From Azolla pinnata (lineage: Eukaryota; Streptophyta; Polypodiopsida; Salviniales; Salviniaceae): 28,816 nt of DNA. The translations under genes and the position numbers were made by a program. The stretch is taken from NCBI GenBank assembly GCA_037176905.1, contig JBBBWG010032875.1, positions 2,485 to 31,300 on the forward strand, in the 5' to 3' direction. The notes below the pieces were generated by a model. That model was not told the origin of the DNA. It saw nothing but the letters and a program-made list of their open reading frames with translations, and did not search any database. Below, one piece after another: positions 1-25,900 of this stretch. How positions within the stretch are numbered: the stretch's first letter is position 1; each line of letters opens with the position of its first letter.

Positions 1-28
1 TATCTATCTATCTATCTATCTATCTATA
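1..28. repeat. (TATC)n microsatellite
   Basis: About seven tandem TATC units run from the first base and break off at TATATATGC. The array may continue to the left of the window. Confidence 0.9.
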
Positions 29-2170
29 TATGCATTCATCAAAATAGTCCATTTTGGAAGTGAGCGAGTAAATTCTCCGAAATCACCACAAAAGTGGCAT
101 CTTTGCAAGGAGTTGGAAAAATGTCCAGTTAAAGATAAGCAGAGTTTGAAAGGAATTGCTCGGACAAGCTGTTTCGCTTGATTTGCTGTTGTATTCCATC
201 CGCTCAAGCTTTTCCCAGGTCGCTTATTGTCAGCAGCTTACCTGATCTTACATTTTCTTTATCTTTTGTTTATCTGTTCAATCGGTCGGATTCCTGATCA
301 TATCTGTGGAAATGCACATGGTAACATCATGTATTAGATGTCATTGACGGAATATCTATCAGAATTTCTACCATGGACTTTTGCTGATCGGATCCAATCT
401 CAGGCATTGTAGTTGGAATGGAAAAGAAGCCCGTGAATGAATCTCACTGGCAACAGCAAGGGACTGTCTTGGGGGTTTGACTTCCCAGTACAGACATAGC
501 TGTCCTTCAGGATTCAGAGGTAATTGACATGAGCTTCTTCATAATGGAACCATGTAACCACTCCATGGCAATCTTCTTTCTTTTGTTCTGGATAAGCTTA
601 TTATCATCTTGAACCGACCTTGATGTTGACTGCATCTGCTTCAACGCTCAGGAGAAGAGTAACCATGAAATGGGTGTCTCCTGTCAGAGATAAGGCCCTC
701 TCAACACAAACGGAAATAACAGATTCAACTGATGGGAACCATTTTGTCCGTGGTTCAAGGTATTCAGAGACTGTTGCATCAAAAGAATGCCTGTAAACAT
801 CCTTAGCTTTACTTGAATTGGTGACTTGCAATGTAGCATCCGGTTATGATAAGTATCTGTTTTTGTGCAATGCAGAAATGAATCTGAATTGGAATTTACA
901 AGGTTGTGGGAGGATTTTCGTGCATCTTCTTCAGAAACGGTATCATATGCTTTACACACTAAAAGCTTACACATTGTATAGTTTTTAAGTTAGATCTGGT
1001 TTAAGCATAGCTTTTGTCAGTCTGAAAAATCAAGATTTCCATCGACTCTACTCTACAGCAGGGTCTTTATAAGGAAGACAATAAATCCAACCAGTCTTAA
1101 GGGAAGAAGTCAGAAATCCACGAGTACATGACTCAATGGTTGAATCTCCATTCCAGTTGTCAATGCATTTACAACCAGCTGAATTTTCAATCTAGGTCTG
1201 CCATCAAGTCTGTACACTTGATCTCCCTTTGGGGTCTGCAAAAGGATAGAGTAGAAAAAGTAGTAGTAGGACAAAGATAACCTCTAGTGACTCAATCATG
1301 AGGATGAAATTTATACAGTAATCAAGTGATTTCAGAGTTCATCATGTTTAACCTTAGACAAAAGGGAGAACGTACATATTCTACGAAGAACCACAACGTG
1401 GGATTTTTCAGCAAATATTTGTAAGTCTAGTTCAAGATTCTCCAGTATGACTACTCTCTTGCATATTTACCTTGTACTGTATAGATCCTCATAATCATGT
1501 CTAGGACTAGGGTAATGTTGTGCTGCTTGTATAGTGGTAGGTAGACTTAAACTATTCTATTAACAATCTTATGCATGAGCCACCCCAGCCATCTCTCCAA
1601 GACGAAGCATCCTTTTAGAGGCAGGAAATTTTTTCTTTTGCATAAAAAAGGTCCCTTCTATTAGTTGAAAATTCATCACAACCAGTGATCAAAATAGATA
1701 GCACTAGTTACACCTAGAGATTCCAAATATGAGTCATAGGTTTTGTCTCAAACATTTCCTTGTAGTCATTGATTGAAAGAGAAAGGTTGCAGTAGCCACT
1801 TTTATAGAGCATATTGCCATTGTATACACTTGATTTGTCGTATATAACTTGTTGCCAAATTTTATGGAAGGTGAGCCGTTTTTTAATTGGTTTGTCTGAC
1901 GATCCTTTTATTGCATCATATTGTCCCCTTAGGTTGTGAATTATCTCCAGCCAGATCTTCATGATCGTCTCAACAGAAGGCTCTTTTTCTTCCCCTTAAA
2001 CCCTTCCATGCATCTCATCTTCCTTACGAACTAAATTGTAAGATTACTATCTGTATCCCGTTGTTGATCTCCTTATGGTGACAGCTATCCCCCTGAGATA
2101 ATGTCATCGATGATAGCTTAACGTGAATGAGAAGCAATTATCATTATCATCACCTTCAAATTTCCATATG
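29..2170. other. Region without an assigned gene; coding-like segments on the minus strand
   Basis: No BEACH exon was recognised here on the plus strand. On the minus strand several short stretches look coding. 1235-1110 follows a good acceptor (ttttgcag) and reads TPKGDQVYRLDGRPRLKIQL onward to a TGA. 975-604 holds two overlapping frames that look like one frameshifted protein (KAYDTVSEEDARKSS, then SKAKDVYRHSFDATVSEYLE, then WFPSVESVISVCVERALSLT). About 1550-1360 gives YEDLYSTR and LENLELDLQIFAEKSHVVVL, and 1962-1714 is an 82-codon open frame. I do not recognise the protein. It could be a decayed gene copy, retrotransposon sequence or an unrecognised neighbour gene read to the left. Confidence 0.3.
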
Positions 2171-2173
2171 TCG

Positions 2174-2428
2174 TCATCCAAGGTGGACCGTGCAACTGAA
2201 ATCCATGAGAACATCCCTGCCCATAAAGAATATACTCCGTAAAACTCCACCCCACTCCTCTATACAGTCCCACAAACAATGCTCGGTAAACTCACAGGGA
2301 TTATTACATCTGATGTAAGTCATAGAATGACCTGTTCTCCTTCCCCATTTGCCGACTGCATTTGACTTGTATGTGAATTTCCATCGAAACAAAGTAGCCG
2401 ATCTTGCTTGTTGTCTTCCAAATATCAT
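2174..2428 (-). mobile_element. LINE remnant with zf-RVT-like motif (copy A)
   Basis: An 84-codon open frame on the minus strand contains RCNNPCEFTEHCLWDC, a cysteine/histidine pattern like the zinc-binding segment that follows the reverse transcriptase in plant non-LTR elements. It is flanked by KWGRRTGHSMTYI and RDVLMDFSCTVHLG. A second, broken copy lies at 24560-24830 inside the NUP50-like gene. No start, RT core or poly(A) tail is visible, so this is a fragment. Confidence 0.55.
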
Positions 2429-2725
2429 CTTTTAGATCGCCTAAGAGATTTAGTGGATTAGTGGGGTGCAAAACGGTCCCCTTCTTCCAGTATAGCGTCG
2501 AACTAGATCGTCTTTATAGTTTGCCAGTTCCTCTCAAAGGATTAGTAGAAAAAAAGAAGGGAAGAAAGCTGTATTAATGTCTTTCTAAGATGCTGAAGTG
2601 ACCTATAAGAACAAAACGAAAAAACACACCGTCAATAGTTTCGTGTCTCAAATCACAATAGGTAACTGCAGATAAGCTCTGAAATATTCTAGAGACATCT
2701 AACAAACAAAGATCCTGCACTTAAG

Positions 2726-3470
2726 TTAACTGAATCTTTTGCCAAATCCAGTTTTGAAGAGACAACGGTAACAGCCTCTTATTTCATAGAATACAGAACA
2801 ATGGCACACATGATGTTCTTCCAATTCCACTCCCTGATGACATTGGAAACATTCTTTCTTCCATATGTTTACATGCATACCTTCCTTTCTCAATTTCTAA
2901 TTGACGTGAGGAAGTCTTCAGCTGCACATCACAGTGTAGAGGGCATGTGAAAGATGCGTATCCATAAGGCCTGAGGATAAATCCATCTTGCAACGTGTAA
3001 AAAATGACCTTATACTGCACTAGCTTTTTTACCAAGAGGTGTCGTGGGGCTGATCCATGTCCTTTCATTATTTAATTTGATGATCCCAGCCTGGATCACT
3101 CTATTCTTTTTCACTTTGTTCATTTTTAGCTGTTGACGAACTAGGTTGTATTGGAAAAGAGGTAGGTCATTTATATTCATTCTATATGAATGGAACCATT
3201 CCTGCAATTCAGCATTGTAACAATGGATATCTCCATGTTCAGTGAGTCGTAATGATGACATAAGTGCCAACGTTGGATACCTTTCCTAAGGGAGTTTCCG
3301 TAGGTGTTTGATGCTAGTCACCGATCGAAATAGTGCCTCGGTCACTATTGGGGCTGCTGCCATCTCTGCCCATATGATATCATGGGGCACGGATGCTTTG
3401 CTCCTTATCATTTGGCCAATCATCAATACTAAAGGACTCTCCAAATCCGTCCAGTTATGTTCCTTAGGAC
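2726..3470 (-). mobile_element. LINE remnant, C-terminal part of the RT polyprotein (copy B)
   Basis: Read on the minus strand with several frame changes, this gives MIRSKASVPHDIIWAEMAAA, then LTEHGDIHCYNAELQEWF, NNERTWISPTTPLGKKAS, RQLEIEKGRYACKHMEER and finally YEIRGCYRCLFKTGFGK, followed by a TAA at 2726-2728. This order resembles the region downstream of the reverse transcriptase in plant LINE-like elements. The same run (QLEVEIGRYARRPMEE, then YEIRGRYQCLF) recurs at 7090-7231 on the opposite strand, which shows it is a dispersed repeat. Frameshifts show it is dead. The family assignment is inference. Confidence 0.6.
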
Positions 3471-4039
3471 AGCTCAGTCTACGCCATATGAAAGAGTTGG
3501 TGCTACGAGTATATCAAATAACCACAACTTAGTTCGTGGTGCTTGGAATTGGACATGTGCACATTGTCTTTTGAGACTGTTTAAGGATGAGAATACAACC
3601 ATACAAGATCAACGAAGAATCTTCTCACTCTGCATCATACTATAAGTCAATCAAAGGCTACACAAAAGGGATTCAAACCAAGCAAAGGTTTCACATTTAG
3701 ATTATGCAATAGCGATTTTCCAGGCATGTAGACTCTGGCCATCTGGACCATAGGTTGCCAGTATTGTTGTGAATTTACAAAGGCCATTATCTCTCATTAT
3801 CGAAAGTGCTACCTCATTTTGTCTTCATCTTGGTGATCTTTCAAAGGAAAAAGTTCTTGTCTCTATAAAACAAGAACCTTGAATGTGCAGATAACAGTAT
3901 TCTTTTGTCATTTTTAATTTAATTTGGCTTATTTTCTCAAAGACAAGACGGCGATGTAGAGTTTAACCTTTGGGTTGGTCTTATAGCCATTAGGCTATTT
4001 TACCTTATTAAAAGATGTTAAGATAGCTTTCGACTCTCA

Positions 4040-4560
4040 CATCTTAAAGGCGTTGTGTGAACAAGATCCCTGAATGTGCCTCCTATATGAAGATGATGTT
4101 GTGCTTTTAACAAGTTCTCCAAATGCCTTGCTGAGGACACTATGATGCTCAGTGAGTGTCGGGAAAGCCAAGCTCATGGTGATTAACCTTGCATCGGTAT
4201 ATGGAAAGCTTCACTTGATACTGTATATGGACAGAATAGGGGAATATATGCACATTCGTATTCCTACTTTAGTGTAATGTTTAGATGACCCACGTCCCCT
4301 TCATGCCGAGTTGCACAAGCACAACTTACCAGGGGTTGTATAGCACAAGTAGGATCAGGGTAGATGTACTCATAGCATGGTCTACAAGGGCCATACAGTA
4401 TGGTTATTTGATATTTGATAATTTTGTATGAAGTGGCTGCACCACTGTGCTTTCTTTAAAGTGCACAGGGTCGTCCTTGGTATGGTCATGCCAGGTTGGC
4501 TGTCAAGGACTGTTGGAAGTTGGCTATAGTAATGTGGGTATGTACAGATGGCGTCATTCT
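4040..4560 (+). mobile_element. LINE reverse-transcriptase remnant with YEDD box
   Basis: In one frame from 4080 the plus strand reads LLYEDDVVLLTSSPNALL, a TGA at 4143, then VSVGKAKLMVINLAS. This matches the catalytic palm block of non-LTR reverse transcriptases (LLYADD...LL...L...GKTKVM), with Ala changed to Glu in the YADD box and a nonsense codon. Further weak matches (VWLFDI, LFDNFV) follow near 4400. The element is interrupted and inactive. Its limits are approximate. Confidence 0.6.
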
Positions 4561-5210
4561 TTTAAATTCCATTTTCTAAGATAGATGCACTACTCCTGTT
4601 CCAATGCTCTTGTGATGCACCATATCATCCACCATCACTCAGAGATTAGCAAAGTCGTGAAAACAATCTTTTCTGCATCACTGAGGAGGGAACCATCCTA
4701 CGCTCTGAATATATGGATATCCATGTGTCTCATGAACTGAATGCACTCTTGGATAGCTCCAGACCCCATCATGTTGATTGGAGATAAATTATGTTCTTGG
4801 TCTTTTGCAGGATGAGAGCCTTTTGGGGCTATTTTTACCAGGCATGCATTGGTTTAAAGAGTCTCATAGACGCTGAATTTTTTTTTTCTAGATCCTCCCC
4901 GCTCCTCCAGTCCCCTTGGCCTTGTAAAGTTACATGGGAGCTTAATGTGTAATTATAAGCTTAATTATAAGCTGTGGGAACATGCATAATGTTTACAGTT
5001 CTAGGGTAGATGCTTATTTTCAATTCATGGTAATTAATGAAATCTTTCAAAGAATAAATTCATGCAGTATATTTGATATAGAAATTTAACATGAAAATAA
5101 AAGATTATTACGAATTTGAACTTCCTAGCGTGAAAATGAGTCTCTATCAGAGAACAAGATGTATAGATTAGTTATATTAACTTTAAAATTGTCTTTTTGT
5201 TTTGTTGCAG
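4561..5210. other. No gene seen; end of the intron before the first visible BEACH exon
   Basis: AT-rich sequence with no recognisable exon. It ends in a good pyrimidine tract and acceptor (tttgttttgttgcag) at 5210, which opens the first visible BEACH exon. The sequence TCTTTTGCAG|GATGAGAGCC near 4810-4825 looks like an acceptor but leads to no conserved coding sequence. Confidence 0.6.
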
Positions 5211-21299
<16,089 letters not shown>

Positions 21300-21373
21300 C
21301 TACCCTTCTCAACAACCGGGATTCGTTTGACTTGTTGAACACATGCCACAAATTTGTGTGGATGTCTTCCTGA

Positions 21374-21379
21374 AATAAA
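21374..21379 (+). terminator. AATAAA polyadenylation signal, BEACH gene
   Basis: AATAAA lies 75 nt after the stop codon. A second AATAAA is at 21450-21455. Either could direct 3' end formation; plants use loose signals, so the cleavage site cannot be placed. Confidence 0.45.
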
Positions 21380-21449
21380 CATCGGGTTATGGTTCTTCAG
21401 AATGGCTGCTTGGAAGTGATGGATGCAGAGAGAGATGTTATTTACAAGA

Positions 21450-21455
21450 AATAAA
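21450..21455 (+). terminator. Second AATAAA polyadenylation signal, BEACH gene
   Basis: AATAAA within ACAAGAAATAAACTGC, 150 nt after the BEACH stop codon, is an alternative downstream signal to the one at 21374. Confidence 0.4.
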
Positions 21456-22965
21456 CTGCATCTCTGTCGATTCCAGGCCTCCGTTATTCAAATATCATTC
21501 ATATTGCCTCAAAGTTTGAACATCTGATGATTCACCCTTGCAAGCAGATACCATGTATCGCATCCATTACACATAGTTTTGTCTGAGTCGGGCTGACTTC
21601 TTTGCTTGGATCTCAACTACTCACAAACTATACAAAGCTCAGAACTCAAAAGCCCAAAGAAAGCTCTTGTAAAGTATAGGTTGTATCATTATCGTTGGGT
21701 TGAGCAAGAAGTCCAGTGAATCACAGCAGATAGATGTATATGCAGAGAACACAATTCTGCTTCCAGTCATGTACACTACCTTGTTCTCTTGGTTATATAC
21801 ACTGTCGGAAAGTGCAAAAAGCACGAGGTAAATGGAGAATATGCCTTCCTACTCAAAGATAACACATCCACAGAAACAGTGAGCATATAGCAAGAATTGT
21901 TTTGCTTTTATGTTTTGAATTTTGAATGCAATTTCATAAAGAAGCTTGATTTGTCTTCTTTCATTTCATTTGGACTTTGCAAATCTCAGTGACAGTGATG
22001 TTGGGTTTCTTTCCACCATCGTGGTGTAAAATATAAGGCATTAGAAAAAAGCCACATTGGAGCAGATGCATGATCAGAGGGTTTACCATGAATCACTGTT
22101 AGAGAATTAATCATAGAAAATCTTCTGTGAGCTTCAAGTTGAAATAAGCAGGCTACCAAATTGATAGCGAAGCAGTGACAAACAGACGACGTTTAAAACA
22201 TGTGAAATTTCCAACAGCAAGGCATTAGCAATGTGGTGAAATCACACCATTCATTATTGTATGAGGGTGAAATCACGCCCTCATACAATAATGTGTGATA
22301 ATCAATGCATTCAAACCAACCTTAATATCCTAAGTGCTAATATCTGCCGAATAATATGATGACAATTTAGTGATGAACACTGAGAAGTAGATCGGTAACA
22401 ATGTTAATTCAACAAATTGCTAGTTAATTCAACAAACACATAAAAGGTGATTTTATACTAGTGCTGGTTGAGCAACTGGAATTGCATAACCATCTAACAA
22501 GCTTTCATATCATTAAACTACATCACTGGCAAACCATCCTCTTCTGTTCTTAAGAGTGAAGAGTTGAACTAGCCATAAACCTGGTCAAACAAGTGACAGC
22601 CCATAATCGGTTAAAAAGTGCATATAACATCATTCTTTGCAACAGCTCGATTCGAAGTGTTGAAATTCTCAGGCATTCGACTTGATCACAGTAACATATA
22701 GTCAAAAATTTCATCGACACAGTTCAGGAGGAACACTAATTTACAATTCCGCGGTGAGCTTGCGAATGAATGTCATACTGAAGCATCCCGTCTTCCGGAG
22801 AGAACTCAGCCGGCAGCAATAGCAACACCGCCACAGGGCAGCTTCAACTCTGAAGGGAGCAACTCGACCCTGAAGCTTCATATACTGCACTCCCTGCATC
22901 TTCATTTGGCAATCTGTACTCATAATGTGAAAGTAATCTGTACTAAAAACATACAACTAAGGAGG
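21456..22965. other. Tail-to-tail intergenic region
   Basis: This separates the two convergent genes and should contain both 3' UTRs. No canonical AATAAA on the minus strand was found just downstream of the NUP50-like stop. The only structured element is the hairpin at 22252-22293. Short open frames (for example 22741-22956 minus) lie in presumed 3' UTR and show no homology I know. Confidence 0.7.
22252..22293. repeat. Near-perfect hairpin, 16-bp arms
   Basis: CATTATTGTATGAGGG (22252-22267) and CCCTCATACAATAATG (22278-22293) are exact reverse complements around a 10-nt centre, TGAAATCACG. A T-G wobble and a G-C pair would extend the stem to 18 with the loop AAATCA. The 11-mer GGTGAAATCAC occurs just before the left arm (22235-22245) and again across the loop (22266-22276). 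Confidence 0.95.
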
Positions 22966-25900
22966 TCATTCTCCTTTAGGGGCATTTGACGTCAAAACAT
23001 CACCAAGCTCTTCTGCATCACTAGCAGTTCTCAACTTGATCAAGTATAGCCTACCCTTTGCAGCATCGGTTTCCTTCTTTCCCTCTTCTGTTCCGGTTTT
23101 CACATCAGTTTCCTGTGAGCACCAGGGAAACAACGGGAAAACAGAAATAGAGAACTTTATTCATCGATGGCAGCTGCCATATTTAGGGCATGGCACGGCA
23201 CAACTATTGATACAGGCAGATACAAAATGTCTTTACATATCAATTAAATGAAGAACTGCTTCTTGAACTTCTAGAAATAACCACTTGCGAGAATCCACGG
23301 TAAATAAATGCTTACAGCTGAGTGAAAAATGCCCGTCACAGTATTTTTCTGCACGTTCATCTTCATGTTAGGATATAACAACGCATTCAGCAGTATCCTT
23401 CCTACCTGTAAGTCAGTAGCTAATCAGTAAATATAAAGCAATTAGACGTACAAGTTACAGCAGTTAGATCTGGGGTGTTTTATAGTAAGTAGTTGCAAAA
23501 CCCGAGTTCAATACATCAAAGTTTGGATTCCTGGGTATAATGGCCTCGGCTCAGTTTTATAGGTTACTCGATTCTGAAATTACATGATGGATAGTACAAC
23601 TCTTATTCAGAATTACCATTGAATTTGACAGCTTAAGCAGGCACAATTAACTAAATTGATCAGCCAAATATAAGTCGGACCAAAGAGCCCCAGGAGAATA
23701 AAATTTGTCACTGTCAAACATTCAATATTTTAAGATAATTTCAGATGAGAAAGCAGAAATCCGTACTCGTTATTTGTACCTAAGCCATTGCTCGCATGTG
23801 AATGAATACCTTTTCACAACATCAAATTCATATCAAGGATGTCCACATCCTACCAGCAATCGTACATAGTGTGTAACTGACTTTATTGTACAGTTCTAAT
23901 ATTAGGCCTTTTCTTTGTTTATGAGTTTTAAAACTTCACTTTGTCAAAGTTCACTTTTTCCAGTACTTCAATATAAGCATTAGAAAATGGAACTCACTTC
24001 ATTCCTGATCACCACAGTAGCTTTTGCATCCTTCATTCCTTTCTCAGCACCTTCCTTGGATTTCAATGTCAGATTGCCCATGCCCAACTCTTTCCACGCC
24101 TTATCTGAATTTGGCTCCCCCTGGAATATGTACCTTTGACAATCCATAAAATTGAAAGCATGTATCGCTCTAGAAATACAAGTTACATAGCAAGCATTGA
24201 AGTCTAAATGTCCAAGCCAGCAAAGACTTTAGTAAGAACGGAGAAACATTTACATGCCTTAATATAAAGCTTGCACTTTATTTCATAAATTAGTTTGACT
24301 CCAGGCTCTTCTGATCGCTTCAATGAGGGACTGCTCGGTTCAGGAGGGCTGCCATCTGTACATTTAGAAGTTCTAAAACATGAAATAGGAAAATTATCGA
24401 GGAACTATATAAATCAGAAGGACTTCATTGCGTGTTAACACGAAGTTGTAGAGAATCTCGAATACAGGCATTTATTGGTCGTGTTCACACTGTCCGATTG
24501 GACGGGCCATATTTGTGATAAGCTAGAAAGGCTTCAACTATCAAGCTTATATGGACGTCCATATATAGTTGCCCACTTCGAATTTCCATCTCACTTCATC
24601 CGAGGTTGACCATGCAGCAGAACCCCATGAAAACACCTCCATCAACAAAGCAGGACAATCCATAAAACTCTACATTACACCTGTTGTAATTTACACAATC
24701 CCAGAAACAGTGCTTGGTAGACTCACACAGGTCATTTCATCTCACAAGTCATAGGATAGTTTGTTGTCCTTCCCTATTCACCCACTTTCAATTGTCCTAC
24801 TAGACATTGAAATAAAGTAATCTTCCTCACTTCTTGTCTCCTCAAACGGTTCATTTAGAATGCCCTCAAGTCTACTGGTGAGATTGTTTCCCCTACTAGC
24901 TTAAGCAGATCTTCAATTCACTCACTCTATGCACCAATATTAAACATCCTGGTTTCACATTATGTTGGAGAAACAGGTCCGTTTTGTGCCTGAGATAATG
25001 ACTGAATTGACTAATCCACTAGAACTCTCCAGTGACCAGCTCAATAATACTAGTGAGATGTTGCCCTAGGCCCAAAGTTGGCAATCAGCTGGCACTTCCT
25101 CGGGATCTGGGTCAAGTGGCATAGCTTGGCAGCAAAAACCATAATGAACTAGTCCACTGGAAATCTCCAAGGTTCAACTCAGGCATACTAATGAGGTATT
25201 GCCATAGACCCAAAGTTGCCTATCTGCTGCAGCTTCTGAGTCAAGGTTTCACATCATTTGGCCACAAACACCATCCACACTGCTCCCATCTTTCTTGCCT
25301 GAAACTAGTATAAGTTACAGGAATAGATGCAATTTTCCCCTCTTTAGCATGTGGAGAGTTCTCATGACCTAATTTTCCCTGAATAAGAGTCAAGCAATTA
25401 CTCTTTCCATAGTTTCTCTTCACTTCAGTTCATCGTCACTAGGTTCCACCTCAGTAAACCCAGACAAAGGAATTATTAATTTTTATGAGCATCTTGTCAG
25501 CATTTAAATAATCCTTGAGCAAGAACCTACTCAACCGGGATAGAAAGGTGAAATCGTGGAGAAATAAAAAGAAAGATAAGCCAATAGTGGGTGAGCCAGG
25601 CTAAAAGTTCACACAATTCTCAGTATGACGAAAGCTCTTCTTTCACATCAAACCAGTCAGACACTCAATAGATTTTCATTATTCGAAATGTATATAGCTT
25701 CGTATTAAAAGGCCTCTTGCACAAGAAGCTCAGAGAATGCACATGTAATGTTTTCTGTGTTCTCTCCCAATTTTTCAGTGAAAGCTGGATAAATGAATTG
25801 AACTATCTGTGAATAACATTTTTATTTAGAACACTTGAAAGAAATGAAGATGCTTTTATGGCCCTCAAACATTGAAATCTATCATAAGACAAAAGGGCAA

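Noticed and set aside
664..795. MKWVSPVRDKAL... as the first exon of the BEACH gene
   Set aside because: Only MKW agrees; the possible donor (AAG|gtattc) would be in phase 2, whereas the exon at 5211 must start in phase 0. The opposite strand looks more coding-like.
4431..4532. MKWLHHCAFF... as the first exon of the BEACH gene (SPI also starts with MKW)
   Set aside because: No further similarity, it lies inside the LINE remnant, and it runs to a stop without a fitting donor.
22741..22956. 71-codon minus-strand open frame after the NUP50-like stop
   Set aside because: It falls in the presumed 3' UTR, has no recognised similarity and no splice site leading into it.
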